From Dehalococcoidia bacterium (GTDB taxonomy: Bacteria; Chloroflexota; Dehalococcoidia; Dehalococcoidales; Fen-1064): DNA of 49,759 bases. The stretch is taken from contig DUFD01000048.1 in the NCBI GenBank assembly GCA_011171075.1, forward strand, positions 1 to 49,759. Direction: 5' to 3'. Below the pieces are notes generated by a model. The model was not told the DNA's origin and did not search any database. It saw only the letters and a list, made by a program, of their open reading frames with translations. Below, piece by piece: positions 40,707 to 48,100 of the stretch. The translations under genes were made by a program, and so were the position numbers. Within the stretch, counting starts at the first letter, position 1; each line of letters opens with the position of its first letter.

Positions 40707-42467
40707 CTAGAGAGACACTGGCTCATATTCCCCGAAGACCTCTCTGAGAACATCACACATCTCTTGCTCGCTGACATAGGCCTTAGCACACTCTATGAAG
40801 TGCGGGATGAGATTCTCATCCTCCTTATTTGCCTTGTCCTTTAGCTCCTTCAACAACTTCGCCACGGCACGGTTGTCGCGATTCTTCTTAAGTTCAGTGA
40901 GGTTCCGAATCTGCTTTTCCTCCGCCTGTTCTCTTCTAACCGGGTCATAGACAGGTGGTACCAGGTGGTTAATCTCCAGTTCCAGTTCATGTTCACCCAC
41001 GAAGCAGTTAACCCCTACCATCAAATCCTCACCACTTTCTATCCTTCTCTGACGGGCATGGGCACTTTTTGCTACCTCTCTTTGCATATAGCCATTTTCG
41101 ATAGCGGCCACAGCGCCACCCATCGCTTCTATTTTGTCCAGCTCTTTCCAGGCAGCCTCTTCGATTTCATCAGTTAGAGATTCGACATAGTAAGACCCCG
41201 CCAGCGGGTCACGCACCGTGCCCAGCTTGGCTTCGTAGTGCACAATTCTGGTAGCATCTCTGGCCAGCTGGGATGACTCCAGACCACGGCCCATGACCAA
41301 TGGCTCGTCATAAGGAGGATAGGCAGTCCCCTCCCCACCGCTCAGAGCCGAGGCAACCGCACCTATTACCGAACGGGTCAGGTTGTTAAGAGGACGCTGG
41401 ATAGTGGTATTCTCGCAGCCTATATGAGCACCCATACGACCTCCACGGAGAAGCATACTCCGCTCGTTCTTGGCACCGAACTTCTCTTTTACTATCCTGG
41501 CATACATCCTTCGGGATGCCCGGTGAAAGGCAATCTCCTTGAACATCTCCATGCTTCCGCCAAACTGGTTGATGGTAAACCTGGGGGCAAAGGAGTCAAC
41601 ATCCAGGCCAGCATTAACGCCTTCCTGTAAGTAGGCAATCAGTATCGCCATGCTGAAAGCCAAATCCTGCTCGCGGGTAGCTCCGGCCCCCCTGATGTGG
41701 TAACCTCCGGCGCTGGTGATATTTATCCGCGGGCAATACTCGTTCAGGAACACCAGGCTATCACGGAACATTCTCATCGAGGGTCCGGGTGGGAATATAT
41801 AGGTGCCCCGTGCTACGAACTCTTTCAAAATATCATTCTGGGGGGTTGCCCTGAGTTTTTCCAGGGGTATTCCTCTTTTTTCCGCAAGAGCGAAATACAT
41901 TGCGATGATGATATTTGCCGGAGCGTTAATGGTAAAGTTTGAGGCAATCCTGTCAAGCTCTGTCTCTCCCTGAAACGGTTCGTAGATTATCTCGAAGTCC
42001 CTCAAGGTATCAACGGTTACGCCAACCTTACCCACATCACCACGAATCAAAGGGTTGTCCGAGTCATACCCGCACTGGGTGGGCAAGTCGAAGGCAAGAT
42101 TGGGTCCACCCCTGTCTCCCCGTTCTTGCAGTTCCTTGTAGTAGTCTCTGGTGTCTTCGGCCGTCCCGTAACCTGAATAACCGGCCGCCCTCACCAGCCG
42201 GGCAGCTTCTGGCCTACTTCTCCTCTGAGTTGTGGCTCTACCTACCCTGGGAACCGGCATACCGGGTTGCGCGGCGTAGATACCGGCAGTAAATGGGTAT
42301 TCTCCAGGAAAACCGACCTTGCTGAGAAAGTCAAAGCCCTGGGCATCGATGGGGGTGTAGAATTTGGTCGGAGATTCCTTCAGCCCGAAACTCTCCAGGG
42401 CTGGCTTCAAGACCTTCTCTTCCCATTCCTGCTTCTTTTTCTTTATTTTCTGTATATTATTGCTCAT
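40707..42467 (-). CDS. Divergent B12-dependent acyl-CoA mutase large subunit
   Basis: A 586-residue TIM-barrel catalytic subunit of the methylmalonyl-CoA mutase superfamily. General motifs are kept: FDLPTQCGYDSDNPLIRGDVG, TPQNDILKEFVARGTYIFPP, GGYHIRGAGAT with the catalytic His, and DPLAGSYYVESLT. Active-site loops differ from methylmalonyl-, isobutyryl- and ethylmalonyl-CoA mutases: the usual YPTMYRGRxWTMRQYAGFGTA becomes YAAQPGMPVPRVG followed by an inserted Arg-rich stretch; the Q-rich HTQTAG loop becomes GGRMGAHIGCENTT; TQSLHTNSYDEA becomes GEGTAYPPYDEP. It therefore probably isomerises another acyl-CoA. First gene of the operon with the CoA-transferase and B12 subunit. Confidence 0.9.
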   Translation of the reverse strand: MSNNIQKIKKKKQEWEEKVLKPALESFGLKESPTKFYTPIDAQGFDFLSKVGFPGEYPFTAGIYAAQPGMPVPRVGRATTQRRSRPEAARLVRAAGYSGYGTAEDTRDYYKELQERGDRGGPNLAFDLPTQCGYDSDNPLIRGDVGKVGVTVDTLRDFEIIYEPFQGETELDRIASNFTINAPANIIIAMYFALAEKRGIPLEKLRATPQNDILKEFVARGTYIFPPGPSMRMFRDSLVFLNEYCPRINITSAGGYHIRGAGATREQDLAFSMAILIAYLQEGVNAGLDVDSFAPRFTINQFGGSMEMFKEIAFHRASRRMYARIVKEKFGAKNERSMLLRGGRMGAHIGCENTTIQRPLNNLTRSVIGAVASALSGGEGTAYPPYDEPLVMGRGLESSQLARDATRIVHYEAKLGTVRDPLAGSYYVESLTDEIEEAAWKELDKIEAMGGAVAAIENGYMQREVAKSAHARQRRIESGEDLMVGVNCFVGEHELELEINHLVPPVYDPVRREQAEEKQIRNLTELKKNRDNRAVAKLLKELKDKANKEDENLIPHFIECAKAYVSEQEMCDVLREVFGEYEPVSL

Positions 42468-42587
42468 CGTTCTGCCTCTCCAGCAAGAAATTCACCCTCA
42501 TTATTGCGGATTTAAGCCTATCACAAGACTAGCAGGTTAGCAACTACTCCCGTGGACCTTCAGGATTTTCTGATTTTAATTACCGTT

Positions 42588-42624
42588 GATAGTATTGACT
42601 TCACCATGGATGCGTGATACTATC
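42588..42624 (+). promoter_or_regulatory. Promoter with flanking inverted repeat before the DUF4349 gene
   Basis: TTGACT (42595-42600), a 17-base spacer, TACTAT (42618-42623). The octamer GATAGTAT (42588-42595) and its complement ATACTATC (42617-42624) overlap the two promoter boxes, which suggests regulator binding. The same octamers form the outer arms of the PadR palindrome at 29768-29795. Confidence 0.65.
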
Positions 42625-42706
42625 TGGCACTGAACGTATATATACAAATAGTGAAACCCATGACACCGGTAAAAATTGATACCAGTTACCCGAAGGAGAT
42701 AGTCAG

Positions 42707-43903
42707 ATGAAGAAACTAATCATAACCACAGGGCTACTGGGCGTGGCCTGTCTGTTGGTAATAACATCTTGCAGTAGTTCTCCAAAGTACGAGTTCAGAA
42801 TAGCTGATTCAGACTACTATTCAGAAGAAGAAGCCTTTAGAGTATGGGCTTCTGAATCCGCCGGTGGTTCTGGTTCTTCTACAGACATAATAGTAATTGA
42901 ACAAGAGCCACCAGCGTCATCAGACATGCTTTTTCCCGAATCCATAAAAGACGCGACAAGTGGAGAAGGCGAGTCTCAGGCTTTTGATATCGATACCCAG
43001 CGGATGATTGTCCGCACCGGCGATATCCGCATGGTGGTCGACGACATCGCTATCACCCTGGAAGAAATCACCGATATGGCCGAGGACTCCGGGGGGTACG
43101 TAGTCTCTTCAAATATATGGAAAGAAGACGAAAGATTTGTCGGGGTTATCAGTATCCGTGTGCCGACGGAGCTGTTCGACAGCACGATGAGAGCCCTGCG
43201 TGAGCTGGCGGTCGAGGTAGTAGCGGAGGAAACCTCAAGTCAGGACGTAACTGAGGAGTATATCGACCTTGAAGCTAAATTGAGGAACCTCGAGGCCACC
43301 GAAGAGCAGCTACTGGTGATAATGCAGATGGCGGTAGAGGTGGAGGACATCCTGGAGGTCCAGCGGGAGTTGACCAATACCAGAGATGAGATTGAACGCA
43401 CCATAGGCCGCATGCAGTACCTCGAGCAGACTACCGAGACATCTTTTATCTCAGTGCAACTAACACAGTCCAAGCTCGACGTTGAATTCAGGGCCTATGG
43501 CGGCAGATATATTACCGGCGGTGATGAAGTTATCTTCGTGGCCGAGATTGTCGGTGGTTTTGCGCCGTATACCTACGAATGGGACTTCGGTGACGGGAAC
43601 ACCAGCACCGAGGCGATACCTGCCCACACCTATAACTCTGCCGGCGACTACACTATATCGCTGACGGTGACCGATGACCGGGGCAACACGGACACCGAGA
43701 TAAGGACCGATTATATCCACGCCGAGTCCGGCTGGAGTGCCGGCAACATCGCCAAGAGCGCCTGGAAGGGCCTGCGTACCTTCGGGCAGGTGCTGGCAGA
43801 CATTATTATCTGGGTGGGCATCTTCAGCCCCGTCATAATCGTGGTCGGGGTGGTGATATACCTGGTAAGGCGCCGAATCAAGAGGAGAAAGGCCGTAGAG
43901 TAG
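42707..43903 (+). CDS. DUF4349 lipoprotein with inserted PKD domain
   Basis: A 398-residue surface protein. A signal peptide with lipobox VITSC (residues about 18-22) leads to an acylated Cys. The DUF4349 core follows (RMIVRTGDIRMVVDDI, GGYVVSS, IRVPTELFDSTMRALREL, then a long coiled coil with YIDLEAKLRNLEATEEQLL). A PKD domain (about 275-345, EWDFGDGNTSTEA, HTYNSAGDYTISLTVTDDRG) lies where other members go straight to their C-terminal membrane helix; here the helix is at about 368-390. Both an N-terminal lipid and a C-terminal helix would anchor it. It heads a surface-protein cluster. Function of DUF4349 unknown. Confidence 0.87.
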   Translation: MKKLIITTGLLGVACLLVITSCSSSPKYEFRIADSDYYSEEEAFRVWASESAGGSGSSTDIIVIEQEPPASSDMLFPESIKDATSGEGESQAFDIDTQRMIVRTGDIRMVVDDIAITLEEITDMAEDSGGYVVSSNIWKEDERFVGVISIRVPTELFDSTMRALRELAVEVVAEETSSQDVTEEYIDLEAKLRNLEATEEQLLVIMQMAVEVEDILEVQRELTNTRDEIERTIGRMQYLEQTTETSFISVQLTQSKLDVEFRAYGGRYITGGDEVIFVAEIVGGFAPYTYEWDFGDGNTSTEAIPAHTYNSAGDYTISLTVTDDRGNTDTEIRTDYIHAESGWSAGNIAKSAWKGLRTFGQVLADIIIWVGIFSPVIIVVGVVIYLVRRRIKRRKAVE

Positions 43904-43908
43904 GACGG

Positions 43909-44940
43909 TTAGAAACTGCTTTCAATCGCCACTCGGACCTCGTCGTTGATCCGACCGTTGCCGTTGGTATCGGAGGTCACCTCAAAGAGTAACGCCGCCA
44001 GCCCGCTGACATGGGCAGCAGCGAACGAGGTACCGCTCTTGTATCCGTAGCTATTGTCAGGGAGTGTTGAGTAGATATCAAAGCCGGGGGCAATTACATC
44101 CACCCAGTCGCCATAGCCTGACAGCGGAGCCAGGGTCCCGTCCTGGGTTGAGGCTGCCACGGCAATGCAGTTCTCATAGTAGGCCGGATACACAGGCGTC
44201 TGACTGCCCTGGTTCCCGGCGGCGGCCACCACCACTACCCCCTGCTCCCAGGCATAGTCGATAGCTGCTTCCAGTTCTGCCGAAGGCTCGAAAAACTCGG
44301 CGCTGATATTAATAACGCTGGCACCCTCGTGCACCGCCCGGATGATGCCTTCGGCCATTGTCTCAGCGCTGGTCATACCCCTGTCGTCAGCCACCTTGAT
44401 GCTCATTACCCGGCACGACGGCGCCATCCCGGCAATACCCTTGCCATTGTTACTGCTGGCGGCAATAATACCGGCAATATGAGTGCCATGACCGTAGATA
44501 TCATCGGAAACGGGGCTATCAGTAAGGTTGACAGCCAGAACGACTCTGCCCTCCAGATCTTCATGGTCGCCTGCAACACCGGTATCCAGCACCGCCACCA
44601 GGACCTCTGCCCCCCCAGTCACGGGATTAGACGGTCGTGTCACCCGAACTTGCCCCAACGCCCACTGCATATCGATATAAGGGTCATTCAGCGCCACGGT
44701 ATCGGGCTGAGCGGTAGACGTAGAGCCGCTAACCTCAGTAACTGCCTCCAGGCCTGCTTCTGCCAACACCTGTTGGTCAGCAGCAGCCGAAAGGGCACTC
44801 GGGAGACCAGGCTGCGCCCAGGACAGCTGGCCGGGGAGCTGAAGACCATCGGCGGTCAGAACGCCCTCAGTGATTCCCACCGAGGCAAACAGCAAGCCCA
44901 CCAGCATCACAACCGGGGTTGCCATGTTGAATAGCTTCAT
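43909..44940 (-). CDS. Subtilisin-like S8 serine protease, secreted
   Basis: A 343-residue protease. The triad is Asp in VLDTGVAGDH, His in GHGTHIAGIIA and Ser in GTSFAAAHVSGLAALL, with the oxyanion Asn in AAGNQG. A signal peptide is at the N-terminus (MKLFNMATPVVMLVGLLFAS), then a short propeptide. The protein ends with DTNGNGRINDEV, a calcium-loop/dockerin-like motif, close to the end. It lies between the DUF4349 lipoprotein and the giant surface protein and may process it. Confidence 0.93.
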   Translation of the reverse strand: MKLFNMATPVVMLVGLLFASVGITEGVLTADGLQLPGQLSWAQPGLPSALSAAADQQVLAEAGLEAVTEVSGSTSTAQPDTVALNDPYIDMQWALGQVRVTRPSNPVTGGAEVLVAVLDTGVAGDHEDLEGRVVLAVNLTDSPVSDDIYGHGTHIAGIIAASSNNGKGIAGMAPSCRVMSIKVADDRGMTSAETMAEGIIRAVHEGASVINISAEFFEPSAELEAAIDYAWEQGVVVVAAAGNQGSQTPVYPAYYENCIAVAASTQDGTLAPLSGYGDWVDVIAPGFDIYSTLPDNSYGYKSGTSFAAAHVSGLAALLFEVTSDTNGNGRINDEVRVAIESSF

Positions 44941-45060
44941 TAAGTCTACGTTAACATGGCAACAGAATGGCAGGTATGACTAAATCGTCCCGACGCGGTA
45001 TGGTACCTTAGTGCCAGTACAAATAGCCTTAGTCGTGGGACGTAGTAACAAGGTAGCCAA

Positions 45061-45104
45061 TAGAAAAGGGCTCAGCAAGCGTAATCTGTTAACTCGCTGA
45101 GCCC
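45061..45104 (-). terminator. Intrinsic terminator of the giant surface-protein gene
   Basis: On the minus strand GGGCTCAGC (45104-45096) pairs perfectly with GCTGAGCCC (45076-45068) around a 19-base loop and is followed by TTTTCTA. It lies 71 bases past the stop of the giant gene. The rest of 44941-45175 shows no gene. Confidence 0.7.
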
Positions 45105-45175
45105 CTAACACATCACCCGGAAGTTTGTCCCTTAAGGCAGGGGTCTAAACTATCAGCGCAGTCTGAGTCCCTTTT

Positions 45176-48100
45176 TTACACGGCCTGTGCCTGTCGCCTT
45201 TTTCTCAGGTACCAGAGCAGCAAGGCAAGCAGTATCAGGCCAGCTGGTAGCCCAAGCACCAGTCCCCAGTTAATCCAGACCGAGCTCTCGAATTCCCCGC
45301 TTAGGCCGCCTATCTCGACCTGGTAGGTGCCCGGGTCGTTCGGGCCAACGTCAAAGGTTATCGTCTCAGTCTGCCCGGGTTCAAGGCTGACCTTCTGTGT
45401 TGCTATTATTATGCCGTCCAGCTTGAGGAAAGCGGTATAGGTGCCACCCTCACCGCCAATGTTCGTCACCTCGACTGTAATGGTAGCGTCTTCTCCCGTG
45501 GTCACCACAAATGTCAGGAATTCCCATATCTCCGACCGTAAAGGTGTGATGATAAGGTTATCCAGCAGGAAGTCAGCAAACTCTTGGTCACTTCCTGGCG
45601 GAGTGTGGGTACTTACTCGAGCCAGGACCGCGAATATCGTGAAGTGCTCTACATCGGCAGTCTCCTTGCCAAGCTCAGCAACAACGCCACCGCGAGAGGC
45701 GAACTCAGTCCAGCCGAACTCATCAGTGTAGCAGGCCAGCGCAACAGAGACCACATTCTCAGGTAACTCGTCCAATTCATAACCCAGGGTGACACTTGCC
45801 CGTATACTGAATTCGGTACCCGACGGCCTGAAGTCATAGGCTTTACCCAGCAGAGTGGTATTGTCCGGAAGCCCGGGATTCTCAGCCTCCGTTATCTCGA
45901 TTAAAGTTACCACTCTTCCTTCACTGTCCGCCACTATGGTGCCCTGTTGTATCTCGAGCAGGTGTCTGCCGTCCGGACTCGGTGCTTCCATGGTAGCCAG
46001 CAGCTCTCCGGTATCCGCCATCGGCACCCTGGTAATCTCACCAAGGAAATTGACCGTGAAGTAGTCAGGTTCTTCCTCATCAGGTTCTTCATCATCCCCG
46101 CCGTTAACAGGTTCAGCAGCAACGTTAAGAATAGCCGTATCTGATTTGTCAAGATAGGTGCCGGTCACTCTCCACTGACCGATATTCTCTGAGGTATAGG
46201 TATTACCCGACCAGTTACCACCGGCACCGACCTGTATGGAGAAGGCTGTGAATGAAGTGACATCACCCATGCTGGCACCAGTTGTATCATAAGCCCTTGC
46301 AGTATAGGTCTGGGACTCACCGGCATAGATACTGATGGTTTCCGGTGAGATTACTATATAACCCAACCGACGAATGGGAGGAGGGATACGGTCACCAAAG
46401 TTGGCCACATAATCATTACCAAGGGCCACTTCAAAGTCCGCCTCATTCGACGTGGTGGACGTATAACCAGCTAGATCTGTCTCTTCTACGGTGTAGACAC
46501 CAGGGACCTCAACCTTAAACATGTACCGACCGAAACCATCGGTAGTCGTGGCATTTATGGCGGTACTTTCAACTCTGAGGGTGACAGTCACACCGGGAAT
46601 ACCGAGTTCATCATCGTCCCAATCTGTATTGCCATTGGTATCATTGAAAACAGTGCCGTAGATTGAAGCAAATTCAGATTCTCTTGCCGCATCTCCGAAG
46701 TCAACCTGGTAGTCCTCACCCAGGGTTACGTCGACATGTACCTCGTTCGGGGTGGTGGAGAAGTGGCCATCGGGGTCGGTCTCAACCACCGTGTGGACGC
46801 CGGCAATATCAACCCTGAACATGTACCGCCCGAACTCATCGGTGGTCGTGGATGTTGTATCATCAAGAGTGACGGTCACATCAGGAATACCGAGTTCTCC
46901 GTCATCCTGTTCTCTATTGCCGTTTGCGTCGTCGAAAACAGTGCCGTAGATTACGGCAAATACAGATTTGATTATCGCATCTCCGAAGTCAACCTGGTAG
47001 CTATCACCCAGGGTTATGTCGACATGTACCCCGTTCGGCGTGGTGGAGAAATAGCCATCCGGGTCGGTCTCAACTACGGTGTGGACACCGGCACTATCGA
47101 CACTGAACGTGTACCGCCCGAACTCATCGGTGGTCGTGGGTGTTATATCATCAAGGGTGACGTTCACATCAGGAATACCGAGTTCTCCGTCATCCTGTAC
47201 TCCATTGCCGTTCGCGTCGTTAAAAACGGTGCCGTAGATTACGGCCGGGTCTTCAGGGCCACTCAATACATCACCGAAGTCGACTTCTTCGTCTTCGCCG
47301 AGTACAACGGTGATGGGCACCTCGTCCGGGGTGGTGCTATTATAACCTGGCAGGTTTGTCTCAACGACCCGATAGTTACCGGGCGTGACATTCAAGAAAC
47401 TATAGCTGCCATCACCAGCTGTGAGGGTCGTGCGTAGGACGGTCTCACCCCTGAATAGTTCTATAGTAACGCCACCAATACCAATCTCGCCAGCGTCATA
47501 CACCCCATTGCGGTCGGTGTCATTGAAAACAAAACCGCTCACCGTGGGGCCCGGCTCGATGTCGAACTCGTTGCTTTCTCCGGTGATGGTATCACCAGTA
47601 GCCGTAATAGTATTATCAGTGCCGGTCGTATGTATAGTGACTTCACCTGTCCAGACACCTAAAGTGAAGTCGCCCGTCTCCACCGGCGCTATAGTCCCTG
47701 TGCCGTCGCTGAGGTCTGCCCTGCCTGTGTAGTCGGTGACGGTATTGTTGTACTCATCAACAGCCGTGATGGTGATTGTGAAAGGTACTCCAGCTACCTG
47801 CGGACTGAATATAGCACTAAAGTTGAAATGGTCTAGCTCGTCCGCAGTCCAAGTCTTGGTAGCAGTAGCATAGACAGTCTCCGAAACACTTGCCTTGACG
47901 ACAGTGTCACCTACCAAGGTGGAGGTAATGACTGCGTCTGCTTCACCACTTTCATTGGTAATCATTTGCCTTGAGACGAAGTCGCCAGGACCACTTACAA
48001 TTGCCCAGGTTATTACTTCATTCAATACCGGATTATCCTCATCGTCATAGGCTGTAACGATGAGGGTGTGCTCGGTACCAACCGTGTTGCTATCGCTCCC

